Source: Rhizobium sp. RU36D (GTDB taxonomy: Bacteria; Pseudomonadota; Alphaproteobacteria; Rhizobiales; Rhizobiaceae). Taken from it: a DNA stretch of 64,000 bases. Where the stretch lies: positions 1 through 64,000 of the forward strand of contig NZ_FWXU01000013.1 in assembly GCF_900176345.1 (NCBI RefSeq), in the 5' to 3' direction. This document shows, piece after piece, positions 35,384 through 43,627 of this stretch (its first letter is position 1; every line of letters starts with the position of its first letter). Made by a program: the position numbers and the translations under genes. A model generated the notes under the pieces. That model ran no database searches and was not told the origin of the DNA. It saw only the letters and a list, made by a program, of their open reading frames with translations.

Positions 35384-35533
35384 CCCTCTCTGCCCTGCCG
35401 GGCATCTCCCCCACAAGGGGGGAGAAGACGTGGGGCGGCCGCTCGCCCAGCTAGCTGACGCCGGTGTTTTGCGAGCGGTATCCGCCAGTCCTCTCCCCCC
35501 TTGTGGGGGAGATGCCCGGCAGGGCAGAGAGGG
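35384..35533. repeat. Perfect 42-bp inverted repeat flanking 66 bp
   Basis: Arms at 35384-35425 and 35492-35533 are exact reverse complements: CCCTCTCTGCCCTGCCGGGC, then ATCTCCCCCACAAGGGGGGAGA. Each arm has its own small CTCCCCC-ACAAG-GGGGGAG hairpin. It separates the convergent GNAT and SDR genes and could act as a bidirectional terminator. A partial relative occurs at 62809-62833. Confidence 0.8.
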
Positions 35534-35545
35534 TCTTTTGCGCCC

Positions 35546-36292
35546 TCAGGGCATGAAGCCGCCGCCGTTGATCCAGAGGGTCTGGCCGGTCATGTAGCTG
35601 CTGTCGGGAGACAGCAGGAATTCGATTGGGCCGACGATGTCGCTTGGCACGGCCAGCCGCTTCATCGGCAAGGCGTTGCGATAGGCTTCCATGTTGATCA
35701 GCGCGTCGGCGTCTTCTTGCGACCGGCCGGTGCCGCCGCGCAGGAAGGCGGTGTCGACCAGGCCCGGCGCCACGGCATTGACCCGCACCCTCGGAGCATT
35801 CTCCACCGCGAAGGTCTTGGTCAGGGCGATCAGGCCGGCCTTGGCGGCCGAATAGGGGCCGTAGCCCGGCCGGATATTCTGGGCAAGGCCGGAGGAGACC
35901 ATCACCATGGCCGAGCCTTCGGCCATCAACGGAAGAACGGCCCTCGCGGACAGGAAGGCGCCGCGCAGATTGCCCTGCAGCGTGTCGTCGAAAAGCTCGG
36001 TCGACATGTCCGCCAAGGGGGTGAGGCCGCTGTAGTAGCCCGCGAGATTGACGAAGCCATCCAGATGCGGAAACACCCGGGCGAGCGCGGAAAAGGCTTC
36101 CGTAATCGACTGTTCCTTCAGCACGTCGATCGGAACCGACGGCACGTCTAGGGGATGCCGCTCAAGCGATTGCGGCAGGTCGAGCACCGCCACCTTGTGC
36201 CCCTTGGCCGTCAGCGAAGCCACGAGAGCCCGGCCGATCCCGCCCGCACCTCCCAGTACGGCGATATGGCGTGAAGCGTCAGTCTGTGTCAT
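35546..36292 (-). CDS. SDR family oxidoreductase
   Basis: The 248-aa SDR has LGGAGGIGRALV near residue 13 (a variant of TGxxxGIG), NLAGYYSG near 83 in place of NNAG, and the catalytic YSAAK near 144. A GGAGG RBS lies 8 nt before the ATG. It is the last gene of the leftward deacetylase-ALDH-SDR-MBL-SDR operon, 19 bp after the MBL gene. The substrate is unknown. Confidence 0.85.
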   Translation of the reverse strand: MTQTDASRHIAVLGGAGGIGRALVASLTAKGHKVAVLDLPQSLERHPLDVPSVPIDVLKEQSITEAFSALARVFPHLDGFVNLAGYYSGLTPLADMSTELFDDTLQGNLRGAFLSARAVLPLMAEGSAMVMVSSGLAQNIRPGYGPYSAAKAGLIALTKTFAVENAPRVRVNAVAPGLVDTAFLRGGTGRSQEDADALINMEAYRNALPMKRLAVPSDIVGPIEFLLSPDSSYMTGQTLWINGGGFMP

Positions 36293-36311
36293 CTCGATTG
36301 CCTCCAGGATA

Positions 36312-37190
36312 TCAAAGGAATTCAGGGATAAAGCGCCCGCCCGAGCGCTTCACACCCATGGCGGTGTGGCGGCGCAGATGCGCGGGAACCAGTAGCGTCC
36401 CCTCATCGGCGGCCTCGTCCAGCAGGGTCTGACGGGTCACAATCGCCTTGATGGGATCGGAGCAGAAGCGGCTGGCCCAGCCCGGCTGATAGACCTGCAC
36501 CGGTGAATGCATGGCGTCGCTGCAGAACAACATCCGGCGGTCGGCGGTACCCTGGCACAGGCATAAGCCGATCTGGCCGGGCGTATGGCCGGGTAGCGCC
36601 CTGATCTCCAGCCCTTCAGCCAGGCTGAAACCGTCATCCACCAGCTCCGCTTGTCCCTGTGCGATGATCGGCGCGACACTGTCGGCATAGAGCCCGTGAT
36701 TGTGTTGTCCCGGCTCAGCTGCTTCCAGCGCGCTCCAATGGTCATGCTCGGTGCGGCCCATCACATAACGGGCCTTGGGAAATGTCGGCACCCAAACACC
36801 GTTTTCGAGGCGGGTATTCCAGCCGGCATGGTCGGCATGGAGATGGGTGCAGAGTACCACGTCGATGTCTTCGGGCCGCAACCCCGCCGAGGCCAGGCGG
36901 TCGAGATAGCCGGTCGCCTGCCGGCGGTGCCAGTCCGGCCGGCGCGGACGCTCCTTGTCCTCGCCGACGCAGGTATCGATCAGGATGTTGAGCCCGCCCA
37001 CCTGCAACAGATGGCTCTGGACCCGCAGCAGGATTTCGCCGGTCTCGAAATCCAGGTGATCGGGGTCGAGAACCGACCGCTCGGCCTCAAGTGCCGCAAG
37101 GTCGCCATCGGGAAACAGGAATTGTAGCGGCAACCGGAAGGGATCGAGATCGGTGATGGTGCGGATCGTGGCCTGTCCGAGCGTCAGCAT
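36312..37190 (-). CDS. MBL-fold metallohydrolase (MPH/lactonase-like)
   Basis: The 292-aa protein contains the metallo-beta-lactamase motif THLHADHAGW near residue 118 (HxHxDH), a later GHTPGQIGL with the third His, CSDAMHSPVQ with the bridging Asp, and a C-terminal PAHLRRHT His. Architecture resembles the methyl-parathion-hydrolase/AHL-lactonase branch, so ester or lactone hydrolysis is likely. The ATG at 37190 is chosen; an in-frame extension upstream lies inside the next gene and has no family similarity. It begins 7 bp after the stop of the upstream SDR. Confidence 0.82.
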   Translation of the reverse strand: MLTLGQATIRTITDLDPFRLPLQFLFPDGDLAALEAERSVLDPDHLDFETGEILLRVQSHLLQVGGLNILIDTCVGEDKERPRRPDWHRRQATGYLDRLASAGLRPEDIDVVLCTHLHADHAGWNTRLENGVWVPTFPKARYVMGRTEHDHWSALEAAEPGQHNHGLYADSVAPIIAQGQAELVDDGFSLAEGLEIRALPGHTPGQIGLCLCQGTADRRMLFCSDAMHSPVQVYQPGWASRFCSDPIKAIVTRQTLLDEAADEGTLLVPAHLRRHTAMGVKRSGGRFIPEFL

Positions 37191-37197
37191 TGAGGCC

Positions 37198-38049
37198 TCA
37201 CATGATCGCCGGCTTGGGCGTGCTGGGAGAGCGTGCGGCCGCCGCCGCTGCGTCCGGCGGCAGCGTCTCATCCCAGAGCCGCGCGATATAGCGGCCTCCA
37301 GTCTCACCGTTGGAGGCGTCATCGCACAGCCAGCGGATGGCGCGGCGCATGATGGCAGCCGGCAGGAGATTGCCGTCGGCACCCTTCTTGCCCGGCCCAT
37401 CCGGCAGCAGCCCGGTATCGGCCGCGCCGCCCGGCAGGTAGACATTGACGTCGACGCCTGTGCCCGCGAGATCCTGGGCCCAGACCCGCGACGCGGCCTC
37501 CAGCGCTGCCTTGGACGGACCATAGGGCGCATAGCCCTTGCGCACCATGGTCTGGTCGCTGGTGGAGATGTTGATGACCTTGCCGAAGCCTTGGGCGATC
37601 ATATGCGGCACGGCGGCGCGCGCCATGTTGAAGGCGCCGTTGACATTGGTGGCGATGATCGCTGCCCAGTGCTGCGGCTCGATCTGCCAGAATTTCACCG
37701 GCTCGGTGTTGAAGGTCTCGCTGATCAGCCGCATGCCGATGCCGGCATTGTTGATCAGCACGTCGATCCGCCCGAAGGTGGCGATGGTCTCAGCGACCGC
37801 CTTTTGGCAGGCCTCATCATCAGCCGCATCGGCCACGAGCGCCAGGACCTTGTCGCTGCCGCCGGATGCTGCCTCAAGGGCAGCCCGCGCCGCATTGAGG
37901 GCTGGGGACGCGCGGCTGCCTGTGATGGCAACGGAGCAGCCGGCTTTGGCCAGTTCCAGCGCCATCTCCAGTCCAAGCCCACGCGTCCCGCCCGTCACCA
38001 GCACCACGCGGCCGGGCAGCGACGGATAGACCGCACCGCCGCCGCTCAT
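37198..38049 (-). CDS. SDR family oxidoreductase
   Basis: The 283-aa SDR shows VTGGTRGLGLEMALELAKAG near residue 18, NNAGIG near 101 and the catalytic YGPSK near 172. It is slightly longer than the neighbouring SDRs owing to a C-terminal extension with a TGGRYIARLWDE segment. Its start overlaps the aldehyde dehydrogenase stop (ATGA), so the two are translationally coupled, consistent with sequential alcohol and aldehyde oxidation. Confidence 0.86.
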   Translation of the reverse strand: MSGGGAVYPSLPGRVVLVTGGTRGLGLEMALELAKAGCSVAITGSRASPALNAARAALEAASGGSDKVLALVADAADDEACQKAVAETIATFGRIDVLINNAGIGMRLISETFNTEPVKFWQIEPQHWAAIIATNVNGAFNMARAAVPHMIAQGFGKVINISTSDQTMVRKGYAPYGPSKAALEAASRVWAQDLAGTGVDVNVYLPGGAADTGLLPDGPGKKGADGNLLPAAIMRRAIRWLCDDASNGETGGRYIARLWDETLPPDAAAAAARSPSTPKPAIM

Positions 38050-39554
38050 TGGCCCGCCCCCAGGCCAAGCCGGGCGAAGTTTCGCTTCTCCCGCGCAATG
38101 ATGGTGGTCTTCATTTCGGTGAACATGGCCTGGGAGCCCTTGGCGCCCTCGCGACCCAATCCCGATTTCTTGTAGCCGCCAAAGCCGGTGCGCAGGTCGC
38201 GCACGATGGGCGTGTTGACCAAAACCGTGCCGGTGCGCAGCCGCGCAGCGGTATCCATGGCGCGCTCCAGGTCGGTTGTCCAGACATATCCGACCAGGCC
38301 GAAATCGCTGTCATTTGCGCGCTCTATCATCTCGTCTTCGTCGTCGAACACCTGGACGGCGGCAAAGGGACCGAAGATCTCCTCCTGGCAGATCGCCAAC
38401 CCGTTATCCGGCGCCATCATCGCCGTCGGCTCGAAGTAGTAGCCGGTGTTGAAGCCGGCATGTCGGGCGCCGCCGAACAGCAGCTTTGCGCCTTCGCTCA
38501 GGCCGCTGCTGGCATAGCGCTCCATGCGCTCCAACTGCGCCTTGTTGATCATCGGGCCGATCTCGGTTCCCGAAGCCAGGGGATCGCCGACCTTCATGGC
38601 CCTGGCACGGGCCGTGAACGCCTCCATGAAGCGGTCCGCGACCGGTCGCTGCACGAAGATGCGGCTACCGGCCAGGCACATCTGGCCGTTGTTCATGAAG
38701 GAGGAGAGCAGTGCGGCATCGAGCGCCGTATCGAAATCGGCATCGGCATAGATGATATTGGCGGATTTGCCGCCGAGTTCCATGGCCGAACCCTTGATGC
38801 CCTTGGCGAGCGAGCCCAGGATCGCCGCGCCCGTGGTCGTGCCGCCGGTAAAGGACACCATGTCGATGCCGGGATGGGAGACCAGCGCCGTGCCGGTCAC
38901 GTGGCCGCGGCCGTTCACGAGGTTGATGACGCCCTTCGGCAGCGCGCCGTCAATGATCTCGAACAGGCGGGTGACGGTGAGCGGGGTCAGTTCCGAGGGC
39001 TTCACCACGCAGCAATTGCCGAAGGCGAGCGCACCGGCAATCTTCATGGCGGTAAGGCCAAGCGGCATATTCCAGGGGCCGATCAACCCGCAGACGCCGA
39101 TCGGTTCATAGGTCACCATGCTCATCAGACCCGGCTCCTGGGTGAAAACCTCACCGCCGGCCTGGTTGATATATTCCGCGAAGAACCGGAAATTATAGGC
39201 GGCCCGTGGAATATGCAGGCCCCGCGTCTGGCTCAGCGGTATCCCTGTATTGATGCTTTCCAGCACCGCCAGTTCGTCGAGGTGGGCGAGGATGGCGTCG
39301 TGGATCTTCATCAGCGCCTTCTGGCGAATGTCCACGGTCGCCTTGCCCCAGGGCCCCCGATCGAAGGCCGACCGGGCCGCCGCCACGGCCCGGTCCACCT
39401 CCTCGGCATCCGACTCGTGCAGCACAGCCACTGTCTGCTCCGTCGTCGGGTCGATCACCTCTATGTCCGCGCCATCGGGGGATACGAAGGCACCCTCGGC
39501 ATATCCGCTGATATGGCGCGGGGATTTTTCAAGCGTTTCGCGGATGTCGCTCAT
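38046..39554 (-). CDS. NAD(P)-dependent aldehyde dehydrogenase
   Basis: The 502-aa protein has the full aldehyde dehydrogenase set: GPWNMPLG with the oxyanion Asn near residue 160, SFTGGTTTG, the general-base Glu in MELGGKS near 255 and the catalytic cysteine in NNGQMCLAGSR near 290. It resembles betaine-aldehyde or hydroxymuconic-semialdehyde dehydrogenases. The ATG at 39554 overlaps the deacetylase stop by 4 bp. The frame is open far upstream, but that part overlaps the deacetylase gene and is non-homologous. Confidence 0.9.
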   Translation of the reverse strand: MSDIRETLEKSPRHISGYAEGAFVSPDGADIEVIDPTTEQTVAVLHESDAEEVDRAVAAARSAFDRGPWGKATVDIRQKALMKIHDAILAHLDELAVLESINTGIPLSQTRGLHIPRAAYNFRFFAEYINQAGGEVFTQEPGLMSMVTYEPIGVCGLIGPWNMPLGLTAMKIAGALAFGNCCVVKPSELTPLTVTRLFEIIDGALPKGVINLVNGRGHVTGTALVSHPGIDMVSFTGGTTTGAAILGSLAKGIKGSAMELGGKSANIIYADADFDTALDAALLSSFMNNGQMCLAGSRIFVQRPVADRFMEAFTARARAMKVGDPLASGTEIGPMINKAQLERMERYASSGLSEGAKLLFGGARHAGFNTGYYFEPTAMMAPDNGLAICQEEIFGPFAAVQVFDDEDEMIERANDSDFGLVGYVWTTDLERAMDTAARLRTGTVLVNTPIVRDLRTGFGGYKKSGLGREGAKGSQAMFTEMKTTIIAREKRNFARLGLGAGQ

Positions 39555-40465
39555 GCCTTCACCGTCGGGATATGGCTTTCGTGATTGGCGAGATACCAGT
39601 CGGCAATCTCCTCGCGCGTCGCGAACCAGACATCGTCGAACTGCTTGGCATAGCGGATGAAATCCCGAAGCGCCCGGATGCGATAGGGCTGGCCGATGAC
39701 ATGGGGATGCAGGCCGATATTCATGAACTTGCCGGTCTTCTCGCTTTCGGCATAGAGCCAGTCGAACTGTTCCTTGAACATCTGCAGTCCGCCCTCGGCG
39801 CCCAGCCCCTGGCGCAGGAAGCTGAAGTCGTTGACCTCGGATGTGTAGGAAATCGAGACCATCGGCTTGCCGCTGCGGGTCTTCACCAGATAGGGCTGGT
39901 CGTCGTTCAGGAGATCGGTGACGAAGGTCAGCCCTTCCTCGGCCAGCAGATCGATGGTGTTGAGCGTCGAGCGCAGTGAGCTGGAGAGCCATCCCTTGGC
40001 CTTGTAGCCGCAGAACTCCTCATAGACCTTCAGAGTGGCGCGGATCACCTCGCGTTCCTTGTCCTCGTCGAACATGTTGTCCGTCAGCAGCTCGGTCTGC
40101 ACGTAGTTGTGGGCGACGATTTCCCACTTCCGGTCCAGCGCCGCCTGCACCACCTGCGGCCGCTCCAGGCACATCTTGGCATTGACGGTGCAACTCGATG
40201 GCACGCCCTCGGCGTCGAAGACGTCGAACATGCGCCACACGCCGACCCGCTGGCCATATTCGCGCCAGGTGTAATTGGCGTTGTCATAGACATTGCCGGG
40301 CAGGTCGCCGCCGACGATACTCGGGCCGCCGGGATAATAGGGCTTGGGCGTGTCGCGGACCGGATCCCAGTATTCGAAATTGGTGGTCAGGATGATCGCA
40401 AGTCGCTTGCCATCCGGCCAGCGCAGTGGCTTGCGTTCACTGATCGGCACAAATTCGTAATGCAT
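39551..40465 (-). CDS. Polysaccharide deacetylase family hydrolase (PuuE allantoinase/cyclic imidase-like)
   Basis: The 304-aa protein has the NodB-fold start LAIILTTNFEYWDP near residue 23 and CTVNAKMCLERP near 95. EIVAHNYVQTE near 119 is the HxxxH/E-type metal region, and a late NIGLHPHVIGQPYRI block supplies another His. In PuuE-type allantoinases and cyclic imide hydrolases of the same fold, the substrate is a cyclic amide, not a glycan. The operon partners here make ring-opening of an imide or lactam more likely than glycan deacetylation. A GGAGAGGA RBS precedes the ATG at 40465. It is the first gene of the leftward operon. Confidence 0.8.
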   Translation of the reverse strand: MHYEFVPISERKPLRWPDGKRLAIILTTNFEYWDPVRDTPKPYYPGGPSIVGGDLPGNVYDNANYTWREYGQRVGVWRMFDVFDAEGVPSSCTVNAKMCLERPQVVQAALDRKWEIVAHNYVQTELLTDNMFDEDKEREVIRATLKVYEEFCGYKAKGWLSSSLRSTLNTIDLLAEEGLTFVTDLLNDDQPYLVKTRSGKPMVSISYTSEVNDFSFLRQGLGAEGGLQMFKEQFDWLYAESEKTGKFMNIGLHPHVIGQPYRIRALRDFIRYAKQFDDVWFATREEIADWYLANHESHIPTVKA

Positions 40466-40974
40466 GGGGGTCCTCTCCGGCGGATGCCAAGTCACCTCGG
40501 GAAGGTCGGCGGTGACGCGCAGGAAGCGCCGCCGGCAGGGGCATCCGCCATGCCGGTCTGCGTCCTTGGTCCCCTCCGTGCCAAAGTCTCGTTTCCCCGT
40601 GACTGGCTGCTTGACATTGGTTAAACACCGCCGCATTGTGTACATAATGTTACGACATATCAAACTGTTTTTTTGAAAAATGTCGGGATATTGCCGTTGC
40701 AGGCTTGGGGAGGTGGAAACCCGGAGCCCGTAGCGGACCATAGAAAAGAGAAGCCGAACCGGCTCGACAATCGAAGACCGCCGCAAGAGTGGTCGAGAGT
40801 GGGAACAGATCTGCCGTCCGAGCCTGGCTTCAGCCAGGCCTTGCGCAACCGTGCGCTGTCTCGGGCTTAAAGCGCGTCCGTTCCCTCTCATTCGATGCCG
40901 GTCCTGGCGGATTTGGCGGCCCGCTGCGGTCGCCGGAAGTGCTTTGCCCCTGGGGCAAACTGGAGAGTGGACTG
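40466..40974. other. Divergent intergenic region, 509 bp
   Basis: No gene is supported in this gap between the deacetylase and LIV permease genes. It holds the conserved promoter/operator block (40611-40663) and then a leader of about 310 bp to the livH-like start, with no clear open frame. Confidence 0.55.
40611..40663 (+). promoter_or_regulatory. Conserved promoter/operator block, LIV side
   Basis: TTGACA (40611-40616), a 17-bp spacer and CATTGT (40634-40639) are followed by GTACATAATGTTAC and ACATATCAA. It matches the block at 31521-31573 in spacing and at 28 of 30 positions from CATTGT on. It is centrally placed between the divergent deacetylase and LIV operons. Confidence 0.65.
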
Positions 40975-41892
40975 ATGTTGTTGCTGCAGCAAATCCTGAA
41001 CGGCGTCATGCTGGGAAGCGTTTATGTGACGGTCGCCGTCGCCTTCACGCTCACCATCGGCGTGTTGAATTTCCTGAATTTCACCATTCCCACCCTGTTC
41101 ATGCTGGCCGGCATGGTCGGTTGGGCGGCCGCCACCTGGGGGCTGCCGTTCGGGTTGACGCCGCCTCTCCCATGGCCTGCTGCGCTGCTTCTGGGAATTG
41201 TCGTAACAATAGGCGCGTCGCTGCTGGTGGAGCGCTTCACCTTCCGCTTTCTCAAGACCAAATATGGCGATGCGACCGAACATGCCATTCCGCTTGTCAG
41301 CTCGCTCGGCTTCCTGCTCGTCATCGAAAATCTCGTGCGCATCGGCTATGGCACCGAGGCCCAGCGCTTCGAAGGGCCCGAGGCGGACATGACGGTCAAT
41401 CTCGGCGGCTTGTTTCTGCGCGTGCCGCAACTGCTCAGCCTCGTCGTCGTCTTCGCCATGGTCGCGGGCCTGAACTGGTTGCTGCGCCATAGCCGCGTCG
41501 GTCGGGGCCTGAGGGCGATCGCCGAAAATCCCGATGCCGCCAATATCCTCGGTATCTCGGCCACGCGGCTTGTGCCGGTGCTGTTCATGGCCACCGGCCT
41601 GCTCTGCGGCCTGGCCGGCGCACTCTTCGCCATCAACTACGGCGAGGTCTCCCCCATCATGGGCGAGGATATCGGCTCCAAGGCCATTGCCGGCATGGTG
41701 GTCGGCGGGCTCGGCTCCATCTGGGGCGCCGTCGCCGGCGGCCTCATCATCGGCATGACGGAGATGCTGACCATCCACTTCTTCGGCGCCGATACCGTGC
41801 AGGTGGCTGTGTGGGGCCTGCTGCTCCTCACCCTGTTTGTCCGGCCGACCGGCCTGTTCGGCCATCATTCCATCGGCAAGGGGAAGCTCTGA
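40975..41892 (+). CDS. Branched-chain amino acid-type ABC permease (LivH-like)
   Basis: The 305-aa membrane protein begins QQILNGVMLGSVY, typical for LivH, with about 8 hydrophobic segments and RHSRVGRGLRAIAENPDAA near residue 164. GEVSPIMGEDIGSKAIAGMV then marks the C-terminal block. The ATG at 40975 has GGAGAG upstream. It is the first gene of a complete five-gene importer. The system may carry non-amino-acid amides or acids, as many LIV homologues do. Confidence 0.87.
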   Translation: MLLLQQILNGVMLGSVYVTVAVAFTLTIGVLNFLNFTIPTLFMLAGMVGWAAATWGLPFGLTPPLPWPAALLLGIVVTIGASLLVERFTFRFLKTKYGDATEHAIPLVSSLGFLLVIENLVRIGYGTEAQRFEGPEADMTVNLGGLFLRVPQLLSLVVVFAMVAGLNWLLRHSRVGRGLRAIAENPDAANILGISATRLVPVLFMATGLLCGLAGALFAINYGEVSPIMGEDIGSKAIAGMVVGGLGSIWGAVAGGLIIGMTEMLTIHFFGADTVQVAVWGLLLLTLFVRPTGLFGHHSIGKGKL

Positions 41893-41894
41893 CC

Positions 41895-42821
41895 ATGAGT
41901 GGCTACTGGACAGGCATCCTGACGGTGCTTTCGATCAATATCGTCATGGCCTATGCAATCTTTCTGCCTGTAGCGTCAGGCCAGCTCAATCTGGGCGGCG
42001 CGGGCTTCCAGGCGCTCGGCGCCTATTGCGCGGCCTTTCTGTCGGCAAGCTTCGGCGTGCCGGTCATCCTCACCGTGCCGCTGGCCATGCTGCTGACGGG
42101 GACCATCGGCTTCCTCATGTCCTTTCCCCTGCTGCGCACCAAGGGAGTATACCTGGTGCTGGCGACCTTTGCCTTTGCGGAGGTGGTGGCGGGCTCGATC
42201 CTCAATTCCGATTTCCTCGGCGGGGCCATGGGTCTCTCGGTGCCGGACTATGTGGATTACCACGTGCCCGTCATCGCTGCCGTCCTAGTGACCCTCGGTG
42301 TCTTCTATCTCATGCTGACGCGTTTCGGTCTGACCATGCGCGCGGTGCATGATGACGATACGGTCACCGACCTCCTGGGCGTCAATGTCCGTGGCGTGCA
42401 GGTGGCAAGCTTCACGCTGGGCGGTGCGCTGGCCGGTCTTGCCGGCGCGCTTTATGCCCATTCCTTCAGCTATGTCGAAATCCAGAGCTTCAATGCGGCG
42501 CTGTCGATCTATGTGCTGCTCTACGTGCTCTTGGGCGGCACGCAGACAGCTTGGGGGCCGCTGGCCGGCGCCACCTTCTTCACCATGCTGCCGGAACTGC
42601 TGCGCAACCTGCTGCCGGCGCTCAAAGCCCAGTTCGGCGCGCTGGCCGGGCTCGATGTCGATCTCTCTCCCCCCGATGAAAGCTGGCGCTTCGTCATTCT
42701 CGGCGTCTTTACGGTGCTGATGATGATGTTCCGGCCGGAAGGGCTGATCACGCGAACCATGACCGAGCGGCTGTTCCAGCGTCGCCGGTCCTCTGCCACC
42801 ACCAAGGAGGTGCCGGCATGA
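41895..42821 (+). CDS. Branched-chain amino acid-type ABC permease (LivM-like)
   Basis: The 308-aa permease contains SGQLNLGGAGFQALGAYCAA near residue 29, RTKGVYLVLATFAFAEV near 82 and TRFGLTMRAVHDDDTVTDLLG near 141, which are the LivM landmarks. It follows the LivH-like gene by 2 bp and overlaps the first ATPase by 4 bp. Confidence 0.87.
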   Translation: MSGYWTGILTVLSINIVMAYAIFLPVASGQLNLGGAGFQALGAYCAAFLSASFGVPVILTVPLAMLLTGTIGFLMSFPLLRTKGVYLVLATFAFAEVVAGSILNSDFLGGAMGLSVPDYVDYHVPVIAAVLVTLGVFYLMLTRFGLTMRAVHDDDTVTDLLGVNVRGVQVASFTLGGALAGLAGALYAHSFSYVEIQSFNAALSIYVLLYVLLGGTQTAWGPLAGATFFTMLPELLRNLLPALKAQFGALAGLDVDLSPPDESWRFVILGVFTVLMMMFRPEGLITRTMTERLFQRRRSSATTKEVPA

Positions 42822-43627
42822 GCCTTGCCCCCATTCTTTCCCTCAAGGGCGTCTCCAAGCGTTTCGGCGGCCTGACCGTCGTCAAGGATGTCAGCTTCGA
42901 CGTGCCGCCGGGTGCCCGCATGGCGCTGATCGGCCCCAACGGCGCCGGCAAGACGACGGTCTTCAACCTCGTCTCCGGTTTCTACAAGCCGGATGAAGGC
43001 GATATTCTCCTCGAAGGCCAGGCGCTGCAGTCCCTGCCGTCGCGCAAGCGCATCGGCATGGGGATTGCTCGCAGCTTCCAGAATATCAGGCTGATGCCGC
43101 ATCTCTCGGTGGTCGAAAACATCATGCTTGGCCAGCACAGCCGCGTCTCCGGCATGCTGGACATGCTGACGCCGCTATCGGCCTTTGCCCGCTCCCACTG
43201 GCGCCAGGAAGCCGAAGCGCTGCTGGAGGAAATGGGCGTGGACAACTATCGCGGCGAGGTCGTGGCAACGCTGCCCTATGGCATCCGCAAGAAGATCGAG
43301 GTGGTCCGCGCGCTCGCGGCCCGGCCGAAGATCATGATGCTGGACGAGCCGGCCGCCGGTCTCAATGCCGCCGAGACGGACAATCTCACCGCCTTCCTGG
43401 AGCAGATTTCCGCCCGAGGCACAACGCTTCTGATCGTCGAGCACGACATGGGCCTGGTGCGCCGGCTCTGCGATCATGCCGTCGTGCTGAATTTCGGCGC
43501 CAAGATCTATGACGGCCCGACCGCGACGGTTCACGAAAATCCCGATGTGCTGGAGGCCTATCTCGGTCCGCGACATGCCGGAACTGAGGCGCCACGCCGC
43601 CAGAAGGAGGCCGGTCATGTTGCTTGA
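42818..43627 (+). CDS. LIV-type ABC transporter ATP-binding protein (LivG-like)
   Basis: The 269-aa ATPase has Walker A GPNGAGKTT near residue 40, GIARSFQNIRLMPHLSV near 76, Walker B IMMLDEPAAGLN near 169 and the H-loop IVEHDMGLV. The ABC signature is the altered LPYGIRKKIEVVRAL; this lacks the LSxGQ core usual for LivG (LSYGQQRRLEIARAL), a change worth noting although YG is kept. Its start overlaps livM and its end overlaps livF by 11 bp. Confidence 0.88.
   Translation: MSLAPILSLKGVSKRFGGLTVVKDVSFDVPPGARMALIGPNGAGKTTVFNLVSGFYKPDEGDILLEGQALQSLPSRKRIGMGIARSFQNIRLMPHLSVVENIMLGQHSRVSGMLDMLTPLSAFARSHWRQEAEALLEEMGVDNYRGEVVATLPYGIRKKIEVVRALAARPKIMMLDEPAAGLNAAETDNLTAFLEQISARGTTLLIVEHDMGLVRRLCDHAVVLNFGAKIYDGPTATVHENPDVLEAYLGPRHAGTEAPRRQKEAGHVA

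Noticed and set aside
36312-37190. 4-pyridoxolactonase of vitamin B6 degradation
   Set aside because: An MBL hydrolase next to SDRs and an FAD monooxygenase recalls that pathway, but the sequence pattern around HLHADHAGW and the overall order do not match what I recall of pyridoxolactonase, and the pathway's aminotransferase and oxidase are absent.
38049-39584. 511-codon open frame on the plus strand
   Set aside because: It is antisense to the aldehyde dehydrogenase gene, which has all catalytic residues.
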